The position numbers were made by a program, and so were the translations under genes. This document shows, in pieces, positions 44,901 through 57,246 of a DNA stretch of 64,000 nt. Each line of letters begins with the position of its first letter. The first letter of the stretch is position 1. The notes beneath the pieces are model-generated. The model saw nothing but the letters and a program-made list of their open reading frames with translations. It was not told the DNA's origin and ran no database searches. The DNA comes from Diplocarpon mali (Eukaryota; Ascomycota; Leotiomycetes; Helotiales; Drepanopezizaceae), in the NCBI GenBank assembly GCA_024741835.1, contig JAENRP010000093.1:88618-152617 (forward strand), read 5' to 3'.

Positions 44901-47200
44901 ACTAATAGAAGCTCTAAGCTCAGATCTATCGAAGGCTCTTATCCCTTATAAGGCTACTTATAGCATTTCTACCCTAGCTACTTAAGAGTAGCTGCCTAAT
45001 AGCAAAGGGTTAGACTCTTTAAGATAACTATTAATAGTTGAAAGGAGTATCGAAAGCAATATTATAAATGCCAGTTCCGCTAGGAAGCGCAATACCAGGC
45101 CTTTAGTTGCTATACGGATTAAGCAATCGCAAGGGCAGAAGCAGGCCCTTCAATTACTAGAAGCTCTACTATAGGCAACTGGTAAAGAAGTACGCTAGCT
45201 CTTACTAGAAGCACCGATCGATCGGGAGCTACGCTAAGATATAGAAGCTCTTAAGGGTAATACTAAAAGAGGGAGCTCTTTGAAACTAATAAAAGCTTAG
45301 CCTAAAGTACTTGATATAAGGGCCTTCCGAAAACGCAAGAAGCCTAATGAAGAGTAGGAAATAGTACTTATACTGCTCTGTAGGTCGAAAAGGAGAAGAA
45401 GGAGTAGGAATGCTATATACGCAATATGTATTAGGGATCTCCTGCTAGCCCTTGAAGAATTTAAAATTTATTAGTTAAAGCAGGTAAATAGCTTTATATC
45501 GACTTTCTAACTAAGTTAGGAGCTTGTAAGAACTGATAGAAAAGAGTATAAAGCGGTATACTGCGTTATTACCGCAGCGACTTAATTTAAAAGCTCTAAA
45601 GGAAACTCTACCCTTTTAATCCTACTTTAAAATAAGCTTCTTAAAGCGCTAACTTATTAGAAGGAGCTTGCAAATCACCCTTTCGAAGAGCAATTTAAAG
45701 AGAGAGCTAGAACTAAGATTAGGAACCTAAAAGCGCGCAATTGCTAGAAAGTGATCGATAGAAGCGAGGCTACTATAAGGCCTATACTATTAAAGTAGGT
45801 CTTTAACTATAAGCTAAACTCCTTTAGGGAGATTAGCCACTTTAGGTTAAGAATAGTAGTAAAAGGAGATCTTTAAGAGAAAGCTTCTATTTTCTTTACC
45901 TACGCTGCGACGCTCGCATTAAGATCTTTTAGGATTATAATAGCAATAGCCGCTAAATTCGATATAGAGCTCTAATAGTTTAATATTATTAATACCTTTA
46001 TAAATGCTAAGAGAGACCCTTAGAGCGTGCCAGTTATTTGCTTCTTATTAGATAGTTGGAAGTAGAAAGATAAGGTAGTAGAGCTCGACTGCGCCTTATA
46101 CGGCCTTTAAAACTCCTTAGCGCTCTGGTATAGGGATTTCACCAGTACTCTAAAGTCTCTGAAGCTTACCCCTCTTAGTAAGGAGCCTTGCATATTTGTT
46201 AATAAGGATAGGACTGTATTTATAGCCTTCTATATTGATAATATATAAGTAATATACTACTCCTCTTATATAGAAGAAGCTTAAAAGACTATAGAGGGAC
46301 TGCGCAAAGCATACGAATTAATAGCTATAAGAGATATTGAGTGGTTCTTAAGGGTAAGAGTCTCTTAAGATAGGAAGTAGGGTATAATTACTATACTTTA
46401 TAACGCTTATATTAAGAAGATGGCGAAGAGGTTTGGCCTTAATATAGGGCGTTTCCCTAGTATACTGCTTCCCTACTTCGAACTTAAAAAGAACTACGAA
46501 ACAGCTCCCTACTTGAGAATTAAGGAGTTTTAGGAAAAAGTAGGCTCTGCCTTATATATAGCTATTATACTGCGCCCTAATATAGCTTTTGCAATCGCCT
46601 AGCTATCTTATTTCTATATAAACCTAAGCTCTAAATACCTTAAAGCTATCAATTGGACAATTCGCTACCTTTTTAGTATACGCTTTCTAAGAATCACTTA
46701 TAGTCGATTTAGCAGATTAAATAACCTAGTAGTATCGTTAGATACTTCCTTTGCAAATGATCTAAAGATAAGGCGCTCCTCTTACGGTTTTATTATATTC
46801 TTATTTGAAGGAGCAATCGTTTAAAAGGCCTTAAAGCAACCGATAGTTACTACTTCTACTATAGAGGCTGAGCTCTTAGGAGTAGCGTATATAGCAAAGG
46901 AGATGATGGCTTTAAAGAGGTTCTTTAAAGAAATAGAACTTAAGGTAGAAGCTTTATAATCTATATTTTGCGATAATTAATAGATAATACGACTTATTAT
47001 AAGAGACTCTTAAAGGATTTCTACAAAGCTTTAATATATTGATATATATAATATATGGCTATAATAGGAGTACTAAAAAGGGAGCTTTTAAGTGGCCTAT
47101 CTCCCTATTGAGGATATATATGCTAATGGCCTTATTAAAAACCTTCTTCGATAAAAGTTCGAGAGCTTTATTAAGCTTTTGAACCTCTAAGATGCAAGAG
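41930..47200 (+). pseudogene. E4 gag-pol remnant
   Basis: Gag about 41930-42950, protease and pre-integrase about 43240-43860, integrase to about 44450, RT about 45750-46500 and RNase H about 46800-47200. Multiple stops occur at former Gln and Trp codons. Not functional. Confidence 0.8.
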
Positions 47201-48419
47201 GTCTAGTCGAGAAGCTAGCATTTTAAATGCTTTATAATCCTTTTACATCTCCTTTATAATAGTAAGTAGGAAGGAAGCGTAAGATAGGGTTCAATTTTCC
47301 TTATACTAATATATAAAAAGGCCTAAAACCAATTCCTTTAAATAATTAAAATCTCTAATAGCTTTGCAAATAATATAAGGGCGCGTTTTTATTAAGAAGT
47401 AACTGACTCCTCTAGTGGTATAGTCCTAGGAGCCGCCTGGGGAGCAACGCCGGAAGCAATAATAGGAGCAGCCGCAAGAGCCTTAAAAGCCTTTGCAAGG
47501 CGGGCGGCGAGGCTAAGAGGTGCTATAATTGGCGGCAGGAGCTCCTAAGCCACTGGTTCTAAGAAGCTATTAGCTACAGTATAAGAAAGCTTATAATTAA
47601 TATACCTTTTAATAATACCACCTCCTTTATCTCTTTCCAGCGCGCCTTCCGAAGCTCTTCTCTTACCTTCCTCTTAGTAGCAGCAAGGCCCTAAACTGCT
47701 TATTAGTGGTAACCTACCTAAAGGGAGCTTGAGAATATACTATAGCGTTATTATTATTCTCCTCTAATAAGAATATATAATCTTCCTACGCCTTTAAGGC
47801 ACTAATAGGAAGCTCCTAGCACGCGTGGCCTCCTTTCGTATAATAAAAGCAGCGTACTCCTACTATACTATTAAAGTATACGCTAGCCGACTTCCTAGCT
47901 AAGAAGCTCTAAACGCACCCTTTATATAGTATATTCCTTATTAACCCCTGCTTTAGCTTGCGGTAAGAGGAAAGAGCTATAGAAAGGACTGCCGGTATTT
48001 TAGGAACCACAGCCTAAAGGGTGGCAGAGAGGGGAGGGGGCGCGCTCCCTCTTAAGGGTATTACTATATCGAATGTCTTAAGCGCATTATCATCCTCTTA
48101 CTATCTACCGCATTAAGAAGCTTCAAGTTATATTCAGGTATAACGACTTTACTATAAGACTATTAGCAAGAGTAAGGGAGCATAATTAAGAAGCGTATAG
48201 TAATAGCCCTAATAAGGCGCTCCTTAGAGTTATTATTACTATTCTCTATTTTAAAGTGATTATTTAAAGAAGTATAAGGAAGGAAAGCTTTATAAAGGAA
48301 AAACGCGTACTTTTATAGGCGCGCTGCCTTTATTAACTTTCCTTTATCACCTGATTTAGCTTCTATTCTATAAAGGAAGTACCTAAAACGCGCTTCCTCT
48401 TTTATTTATTATAGCTTTA
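47201..48419. other. E4 3' non-pol region
   Basis: About 1.2 kb between the RNase H remnant and the E2 insertion. A GGC/GCA-rich block at about 47430-47560 is comparable to the GC-rich blocks in the E1 and E2 3' regions. No recognisable protein. Confidence 0.5.
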
Positions 48420-48617
48420 TGTTGTGCAGAATGGGCGGAGTCTCTACTTATTCTAGAGACCTTCTATATGACTCCTGCTGAGTCATAGACTTTCCCTTTT
48501 CTTTCTAAAGTCTCTTTACTATATATACATTAGATAATAATATAATTAATTATCTTTATCTATATTAGTAAGCCTCTTAAGTAACCTAATGAAGGCCCTC
48601 TAGCTGACCGTACTATA
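48420..48617 (+). repeat. E2 5' LTR
   Basis: TGTTGTGCAGAATGGGC...GTACTATA, 198 bp, preceded by CTTTA. The PBS GTTATAAGTCTTATAAG follows at 48618. Confidence 0.92.
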
Positions 48618-48839
48618 GTTATAAGTCTTATAAGTACTTTAATATGCTTTCTCTTTATATATAATTGGCTAAAGGGCCCTTTGAGCTCTTGACCGACTTT
48701 TTAAGTACTTATAATAACTTAAAGGACCTTTATTTTCAATTAATAAATCTCTATTTTCTAATCGAACCTTATTTGCAAACCTTATTTATATACTTAACCT
48801 TTTTTATTAAACTCTATTTAAAATGTCTAACTCTTTAAG

Positions 48840-51148
48840 CATCTTTAAGCCTCGCTTTAATACCTCTGCCTTTTAGGTAAAGTGGTTTAGTAAATATATA
48901 TTCTTCGCTAAGCTTTATAATATCACTATTTTTACCGATCTAAGACTCCTATTTAAGTTAATTATAAAGACCGAGCCTTAAGCTCCCTTTATATAAGAGC
49001 TTAAGGAACTGGAAACGGCTAACCTTTATATAGTATACGCGAGGTTGTATAAAGAGTATATAGTAACTCTATTCAAATAGATTTACGCCCGCTTTCCCTT
49101 AGGAGATCCGTTAAAGGCTCCTCCTCTATAGGCTTCTTATAAGGATATTAAAGATGAATATAAAATCCTAATAAAGGAGTACCACTTGCGTAAGGAAACT
49201 TGGAAGACTTAACGCAAATACTATAAGCTACTCTTAGAATAGGTCTTTAAGACTATTAATAGAACGCTCTTAGCTTCCGCAATAGCTTAAGTATAAATCT
49301 AAGCTAAGAAGCTCTCCTCTTTAATACCTAATAGAGATACTCCTATAAGTGGAACTATTATTAACGACCTATATACTAATTTAGTCAACTAGTAACTCTC
49401 ACTCTAAGGCTTAGTATCTATCTTAAAGTGTGATATTACGCCTTTTAATAAGGCTATTCAATCTTAGATAAGGCTTTAATACCGCGACGTACTACGCTAA
49501 GGCAAAACTAAGAGAACTAATACTTAGTAATAGATCTAGGAGTAATAGGAGGCGTACCGCTTAATAGAGCAATATAGTCTTCTTAAGATTAAAGGGAGAC
49601 TAAGAGTTATTGACTTTTTAAACTTAGTTATAGTAAAGATTAATTTAAGTTAGGCGACTCGCTTAAAGGAGGAAATTATTATTAATAAGCAGATAGGAAC
49701 CTTATGCAAGCACGACCTAATGCAGCTAAGCTACGCCTTAGTAAGCATTAAATTTAATAAAGCGATTGATAATAAAGGGCTAGCAGTTTTTACTACTTAA
49801 GAGTCTCTCTTAGATGCTAAAACCCCTTTGCAGGCTCTAGCGAGCAGCTCTTAAAATCGCTCTATAAGCTTTAGGAGGGAGATCAGGCTTAAGTGCCCTT
49901 GTAAAGGCTTTAAAAATCACTATTAAAAGCCTTAGGACTATTGGAAACTATTATATATTATAGATAGGCATAAGGAAAATATAAAGGTTCTCCCTTTGCG
50001 AAAGGAGGTCTTACAAATACAAAAGGCTTTAAATGCAAGAGACTAGTTCAAAGGTCTTTAAGCATAGCTTAAGGAGAATAATATTGCAGTAATAGCGATT
50101 GACAAATTCAAGGGAAAGGCTTTAGCCTTTAAGGAGGATAGTTTAGGTAGTAAAAGGGAGAACTTACCAGTCTTTATAATAATAGATCCCTTTGCTTTTA
50201 ACGCTTTTGAAGAATCGTTTAACGTCTATTACCTCTTTAAGCTAAAACGCTACCCGCTCTCCTTAAGTACGCTCCTTAATAATTACGCAGCCACTTATAT
50301 TATTAATTCGAAGGATTTACTTATCGCAGGCACCTTTAAGCCTTTTAGCGACTTGCAGCAATATATTAAAGCAGGTACTTTAAGACTCCTAATTATTAAA
50401 AGAGGTAATAGATATATAGCAGACTCTCTTTTATAACGTAACGGCTCTCCTATAGGGATAACGCTTTGTAATATTGCTATTATAAAGGAGTTTACTACTA
50501 ATATTATCTTAAAGAGGCTCCTTGCAGATAAGGGTTTTTAATACTCTAGGGTAGACCTCACTTTGCGCTCTAGGAGCATTAGAGATTCTATAAAGCAAGC
50601 TTAATTAAAGCGTTACTATAATCTTATTTTCTTTAAATATAAGCCTATTAACTATTTAGATCTTCCAAATATGCTTTAATATGACTTCTCTGCCTTAATA
50701 GCATTTCCTATAGCTAAGACGACGCTTTATAATAGGTTCTAGTCTAGCTATATACCTACTAGGATGTAAGATGATAATGCGTACACTTAGCACCTTTGCG
50801 CTGGCTACTTAAGTATAGAGGCTCTTTAAGCGCTAGTCAAGTGCGCTAAGGGAGTGAAGATTAGGGGAATACAGAGGCTGGAGTACCTTATATACGTAGT
50901 AGCGTTTGCTAAGTAAGTTATTTCTTATGCTATTTTTAAGAACTAATCTCTAAGGCCCTTCTTTAGGATCTCTTAGGATCTTTTTAACTTTTTAGATAAC
51001 TTATATAATAGTTGCTTATAGGTTCTTTTAATTAAAGATGAATATAGTAGTATACTTTAGATATTCCTATTAAGATCGAAGGGTAGAGATATAGTTATAA
51101 AGGTCCTCTAGGCCTTTAAAGCATAGGTGAAACGCTAATATAGGCTTT
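48840..51148 (+). pseudogene. E2 gag, protease and integrase N-part remnant
   Basis: Colinear with E1 31600-33920, including the CPCKGFKNHY motif near 49895. Ends at the E3a insertion within integrase. Stops throughout. Confidence 0.8.
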
Positions 51149-51343
51149 TGTTAAAATGGGTGATACAGCCATCACTCTAATGTATTATTATGTGACCCTA
51201 CTGCTTAGTCAGTAGGATATTGATACGTATATAGCTATAGGGAAGAAAGGGGTAACCTTCCTTCCTTAACTCTTACTAATATATTAACTATCGACCTTTA
51301 GAAGTTTCTTATACCTATTGCGCCGACTTACTTAAGCTTAATA
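51149..51343 (+). repeat. E3a 5' LTR
   Basis: TGTTAAAATGGGTGATACAG...GCTTAATA, 195 bp, preceded by GCTTT. Confidence 0.93.
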
Positions 51344-51354
51344 GGTTATAAGCC
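51344..51354 (+). other. E3a primer-binding site (half tRNA-iMet)
   Basis: GGTTATAAGCC, from GGTTATGAGCC, the complement of the initiator tRNA-Met anticodon region. The same primer type as E1, E2 and the TRIM although the LTRs are unrelated. Confidence 0.7.
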
Positions 51355-51729
51355 TTAGATAAACCGATAATAGATTATTAACTTCCTTTGGAAAGCACTT
51401 ATGCTGCAACTATTAGTAGGAAGTTGAATAAGACTTATAGTAAGAGGCGAGCAATCGGCGAATAGGAGGTGTAATTCCCTATTTAGCTAACCTATATTGT
51501 AAGAGATGTGATTCCTTGCTCTATAACCCTTTGGTACTGCAAGAGGTATGATTCCTTGCTTTACTGTATTTTATAGGAGGTGTGATTCCCTGCGTTATAG
51601 CCTAAAAACCCTTTTCAATAAGAGGACTTCCTCCCTATTTAATACTTCTATAATACCTGCTATTTAATCATTTCAACTTTTCGATAGGAGGAGTGCCTTT
51701 AACTATTTAATTTATTTGATTTTAAACGC

Positions 51730-54700
51730 AATTCTATTCGAAACGGTAATGGTATCCAATTCCGATCGAAATACTAAGCCTAGAGACCTTTAACTCTCTT
51801 AGAAGAACTGGCAACGATGGTTCGATAATTTAGAGCTTTACTTTAAGAGCAAAGGCATTGAAATGGCGATTCAAAAGACACTTGTTAAATATATAAGAAT
51901 AGCCTCCTATACTCCTTCTACCGATTCGTCTACTTCCACTTTAATAGCTAATACAACTGCTAAGGATTTGCCAGATATATTAAACAAGCTTAGCTTAGGA
52001 GCTTTAGTAGATAATAATCGAGAATCCTAAAGGCAGATTTTAAATATGGAAAAGGAGAAGGAGTATAAGCTAGCCTTAGCCAAATGCAAGCTTAAGATTA
52101 ATAGAGGTTTAAGCGATAAAGACTAAGATTTTATTTAAGTTTATAATAATGCAAAGATAAGATAGGATACTTTAAAGGTAAAATACTCTTAAACAATTGC
52201 CTTCGATACCTAGCATCTACTATAGTAGATCACTTCATTTTAGTATAGAAAAGACAAAGATAGCAAGGATATAGATATAAATATAAACTCTACCTAGTCT
52301 ATACTATATAAAGCAAGGAGGAGAGTAAGAGCCGCAGATCCTAGGATAGCTATAACTTTTAAAGAAACTTAGCTTTTTAGTTTCCTACTTAATAGCCTCC
52401 CTCTTAAGTTCGCTATTGCGAAATAATCTCTTTTCGTCTAACCTAACCTTAAGATTTATAAGAAGATTAACCTCCTTTGAACTATTAAGCAAGACCTTAA
52501 AGGATACTCTAAATTAGCAAATGCCGCGTTATAGGGCAACGATAAGCCCGAGAAGAGGAAGGAGCGCAGGACGAGCCCTTAAGCTTATTAGGGATGCTAC
52601 TTCTATGATAGTGCTTATAATATTACTGATTATGAAGTTAAAAGGCAACTAATCGATATAATCGCTAACTTTAATATTAAGAAGCAATCGAAGCAGAAGT
52701 TAAGAAGCAAACTGCCCTTATCCTGCCGAAGGCTGCAACTACTAAAGAAAGGCAAAGGAAAAGGCTATTTAGCCAGAACTTTAGCAAATACCTCTGATAA
52801 TAATAGTAGGTTATCTAAACCTGAATCCACTTTTAATAATTCAGACGATAATTATAATGAAGATGCCTATATCTTAAAAGCCGATCTCTATAAGATCTTT
52901 GAATCTAACTAGTATAGTGATACTAGTTGTATAGTATATATAATTGATAAACCCTACCTATTTAAAGGCCTGCTTATTAAAATAAAAAGGCGCTCTATTA
53001 AGGTTGGTAATAAAAGGTTATATATAGACTCGATAGGTATAATAGAGATGAATATCGCTAGCGTTTCTTTCCTTTTGCAAAATGTTCTCCTTGCGCTTAG
53101 CCTAAGTATTAATCTCTTATTTAGCCGCAAGATCTATATAGAGTTGAATTATATAAGAGTTTTTAATAATCAATTTATATAGTTTATAAATAATAACTAT
53201 AAAGTGATCTTTAAGGCTAAAATTAAAGATAGACTTTATATTATCTTAAAGGTAATATTATAAAAATTGACTCTTAGGCTAGACCTATAAGTGAATTCCT
53301 TTAAGGAAAGTGCACTCTCCGCCTTAATATAATTAAGTGAAGATAGGGAGAATAGATAGACTCCTAAGCTGGGATTATAAGTGAATTTAGTAGAAATGAC
53401 TCTTAGGCTAGGACTGCGAGTGGATTCTGCAAATTCGCTAACGACGACTCTTAGGCCAGGATCGCAAGTGAAATTCGCGGAAATAACTCTTAGGCTAGGA
53501 CCGCGAGTAAAATTCGCGAATTCGTTAGAGACGACTCTTAAGCTAAGACTGCGAGTGGATCTTGCTATTTCTAGGAAATCGACTCTTAAGCTAGGACCGC
53601 GAGTAGATCTTGCGATTTTATTAAAAACGACTCTTAAGCTAGGCTTGCAATTGGAAAACGGCAAAACCTTAAACTACTATTACTAGTCCTTTCTAGCTGC
53701 TGATGATAAAGTATCGATTGATAATAGGCTATTAAAGCTATTAGAAGCCGAAAGCCTATTAAGGTATTAGCTAATATATAGAAGATTCGCGCATTTAAGG
53801 CTAGAGAAATTAAAAGGCCTGCATAAGGTCTTGACTTTAAAATAGAAGATCTAAGTACTAAAGGATCGCCTGGTATGCCGAATTTGCAAGCTGATAAAAC
53901 TTCGAAATCGGATGCGAACTAAGCTTAGTTTATAGAAAGATTCAATACTAGCGCTAATATCTATTAATACTGCCAGACTATTTATAACCTTAATTAAAGG
54001 AAATAATTAGTTTTCTTAAATAGTAGATAACTCCACTTAGCAAATATAGACTATTTGCGCTAAGATTAAATCTGAGCTTATAGAAAAGCTGGAAACTTAG
54101 AAAGTAATAGAGGAACGCTAGACTTAGTTAAAGCTAATAGCTATTAGGTTTGATAACGCATTAGAGATTAGGGTAAAGCTTAACAAATAGGTAAAATAAG
54201 GAGTTTATTATAAACTAACTATAATATATAAAGGTTCTTATTAGAATAGTATCGTTAAGCGAAGCATCTAGTAAGTAGAGACTGATTATTGCGCTCTATT
54301 GTAAGATGCTGACCTACTATTGGAATTCTAGGACCTTATAGTTAAGGCAGACGCATACTTGCAAAATAGAATAGGTAATAGATTAATAGTTAATAGCACC
54401 TGAATATCGCTATATAAGGCATATTTCAGATAGAAACCAAGCCTGGACTATATCTGCGTCTTTAAAAGCGTCTGCTACTCTTATATTAGCCCGAAGTCCT
54501 AGCCCATAGGTATAAAGAGTAAAAAGCTAATAGATTAAGGTAGAGAGTGTATATTTATTAAGTATATTAAATAGATAATAAAGCAATAGATAGTATATAC
54601 GCTAGATCTAAGGCGAGTAATCATATCCTTAATAGTTGAGTTCGACGAATCTTGAAATAGGGAAGAGCTATCCTTAAAGCTCTATATACTTGGAAATTCG

Positions 54701-56740
54701 TAAGGTATACTATTCGATAGTAATACTATTAAGCCGAACTAATAACCCCTTTCTCTTAGCTTAAGCATATCAAGCGTACCCGCTGATCGACGACCAGCTG
54801 GTCGTCCAAAGGCTAAATAGACTATTCCTATTATCTGCGAACTGCCTAAAGTATAGAATAACTTTAATATCGTTATCCTTTTAATTAAAGTGCCTATAGT
54901 AAAGGATATTCCCGAAATAGGTATAAGTAATAATAAGCCTTTACTATTAGAAAGCGGTTCTTTAAATAACAAGCCTATAGAACCTATAGCTAAACCTACG
55001 TCCTTAAAGAGGAATAAAGACTTAGAACTAGAAGATACCTTAAACGAATGCGAGTCTAAGCGTATCCGGGCCATAATAGCGTATAAGATCTATAAGCTCG
55101 AACTTTAATAGAGCTTCGACGAAGATAATGCGTTCCTAGCCGCTAGGAGGATAATGAAAATCTCTCTTCCAAAGACATACGATAAAGCTATTAATAACCT
55201 AGAGAATAAAGCAGCATAGAGTAAGGCAATCTAAGAGGAGATAAGCTCTCTTATTGCAAATGGCATATAAATAGAGGAACCGACGCTAAAGGATATAAAC
55301 CTAGTATTAACGAAGTGGGTCTTTATAATTAAGATATATGCAGATAGAACCTTAAAGCGTTATAAGGCAAGGCTTATAGCTAAGGGCTTCTTCTAATAGT
55401 ATAGAGAAGACTATTTCGATATATTCGCGCCAATAGTTCGTATAGACACCCTTTGCATATTTATAGTAATAGTAGCCGCTAAGGACCTTAAATGCAGATA
55501 GTACGATATTAAAAATGCATTTACTAAAGCGATTATAAAGGAACGGATTTTTCTCTCCTAACCTAACGGTATTCCTATATGCGCTGGCCACTCTCTTTGT
55601 ATACTCTATAGTATCTATAGGCTTAAATAATCAGCTTATAATTAGAACCTTTTATATAGCTCTGCTTTAGTGAAAATGGGATTTGTTTAAAGCCTAGCTA
55701 ACCCTTGTCTATTTACCTATGCTAAGCGTAGAATCAAGTTGCTACTATATATTAATGATATTGCTATAGCTGCGAAAATAACTACTTAATTAGATTGGTT
55801 CTTTATAACAATTTAGAAACGTTTTAATACTAAGGATCTAAGGGGAATTTATAAGATCCTTGGCATCCGCGTCATAAGGAACCGCTCCATTTAAGAACTC
55901 TAGTTGGATCAAGAGTAGTATATTAAGAAGATCCTAGACCGAATGGGACTCTCCACTTATGCTCCTAACTTTAAGCCAAAGCGTACTCCAATTGAAGGAA
56001 AGTATAATAAATTAAAGCCTATTAATGAAAATGAGTAGAGAGGAGATCTAAAGAAGTACTAATAGGATATTAGAGCGATTATATATACTATAGTATATAT
56101 AAGACCAAATATCGCCTTTATTACTAAGCAACTTAGTCAAAACCTAAAGGATCCGACAATTCGATACGAGAATGTAGTTAAGCGACTTAGAAGGTACCTT
56201 CGATTAATAATTATATAGAAGGTGAGATACAGACTAATGAAATATATAAGTGCAAAGCTTAAGGTATATACCGATTCCAACTAGGCAAATATAAAAGGTC
56301 AGAAAAGTATATCTAGAAGCGTAGCAATGCTATATGGCGGACCTATATTATAAGGAAGTAGGAAGTAAAAATCAATAGCTACCGCAAGTACTAAGGCCGA
56401 ATATATATCGATATTATTAAATTGCAAGCAAGGATTATAGATCGCCTAAGTTCTAAAAGATATAGGTTTCGCTAAGTATATTAGATAAGATAGGAACTAT
56501 ATTAATCTTTAAGCAGATAATATAAGGGCGATTGCACTCGCAAAGAATCCATACTTATATAAGCGATCGAAATATATCGATATTGCCTACTACTTTATCT
56601 GCGACCTTATTGCAAAGAATAAGTTATCGATTACTTATATCCCAACCGATCGAATAGTGGCAGATAGATTTACAAAGCTACTAGAGACGGTTGCAAAGTT
56701 TAAAGCGTTTAAAGATATACTAAGGTTGCAAAAGATAGTA
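51730..56740 (+). pseudogene. E3a gag-pol remnant
   Basis: Gag about 51730-52700 with a Cys-containing knuckle-like stretch (GCYFYDSAYNITDY), a repeat cluster at 53269-53652 after the protease region, pre-integrase and integrase about 53850-54800, RT about 55290-56000 and RNase H about 56240-56740. Stops are fewer than in E1/E2, but the frame is broken. Confidence 0.82.
53269..53652 (+). repeat. Eight dispersed-tandem copies of a 24-nt repeat inside E3a
   Basis: Copies of GACTCTTAGGCTAGGACCGCGAGT-like units begin at about 53269, 53361, 53398, 53446, 53485, 53534, 53581 and 53629, with irregular spacing. The ends (GACTC and GAGT) are complementary, so each unit can fold back. Both strands stay open across the cluster: plus 53381-53686 encodes repeats such as TLRLGPRVKFAN, and minus 53664-53236 encodes PSLRV repeats. 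Confidence 0.8.
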
Positions 56741-56762
56741 GGGGCTTAGCAGGCTTAAGGAC

Positions 56763-56913
56763 GACTCCTAGGCCTGCCCTGCGAGTTAGGTCACGTAGTC
56801 TTATAGAGGAAAGTTTTTAAATCGACTCCTAGGCCTAGACCGCGAGTTAAGTCACGTAGTTTTATAAAGGAATATCTTTTAGGAAATTTGACTCCTAGTC
56901 CCGCCCTGCGAGT
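56763..56913 (+). repeat. Three copies of the same repeat before the E3a 3' LTR
   Basis: Units at 56763, 56824 and 56890, of the form GACTCCTAGGCCTAGACCGCGAGT. The E3b fragment at 62393-62699 has the same three in reverse (62465-62612), so they belong to the family. Confidence 0.82.
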
Positions 56914-57051
56914 AGGATTAGTGATTTCAATAGAGATTGCTATTAATTGATTATTTTTAATTTAAAGAGATACTTAAGAGTTGGATTAGCGCAAAAGGAT
57001 AATTGTTATTTTCCTAACTATAGGTCAATTGGAGTAAGGTCTAAGTAGGGG

Positions 57052-57246
57052 TATTGAGATAGGTAATACAGCTATCACTCTAATATATTATTATATAACC
57101 CTACTGCTTAGTTAGTAGGATGTTAATACATATATAGCTATAGGGAAGAAAGGGGTAACCTTCCTTCCCTAACTCTTACTAATATATCGACTATCGACCT
57201 CTAGAAGTTTCTTATACCTACTGCGCCGACTCACTTAAGCTCAATA
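57052..57246 (+). repeat. E3a 3' LTR
   Basis: TATTGAGATAGGTAATACAG...GCTCAATA, 195 bp, preceded by a purine tract (gtagggg) and followed by GCTTT. Differences from the 5' LTR are transitions. Confidence 0.93.

Larger units (their letters stand above)
51149..57246 (+). mobile_element. Copia retrotransposon E3a, complete, innermost of the stack
   Basis: 6098 bp with 195-bp LTRs (51149-51343, 57052-57246) and TSD GCTTT (51144-51148, 57247-57251). The PBS GGTTATAAGCC starts at 51344. Coding remnants are gag (KNWQRWFDNLELYFKSKGIE near 51800), RT (TKWVF...YKARLIAKGFF, near 55320-55400; YDIKNAF near 55505) and RNase H (KRSKYIDIAYYFICDLI near 56560-56620). It is less decayed than its hosts in places, as expected if it came last. 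It carries two clusters of a 24-nt repeat. Confidence 0.93.
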
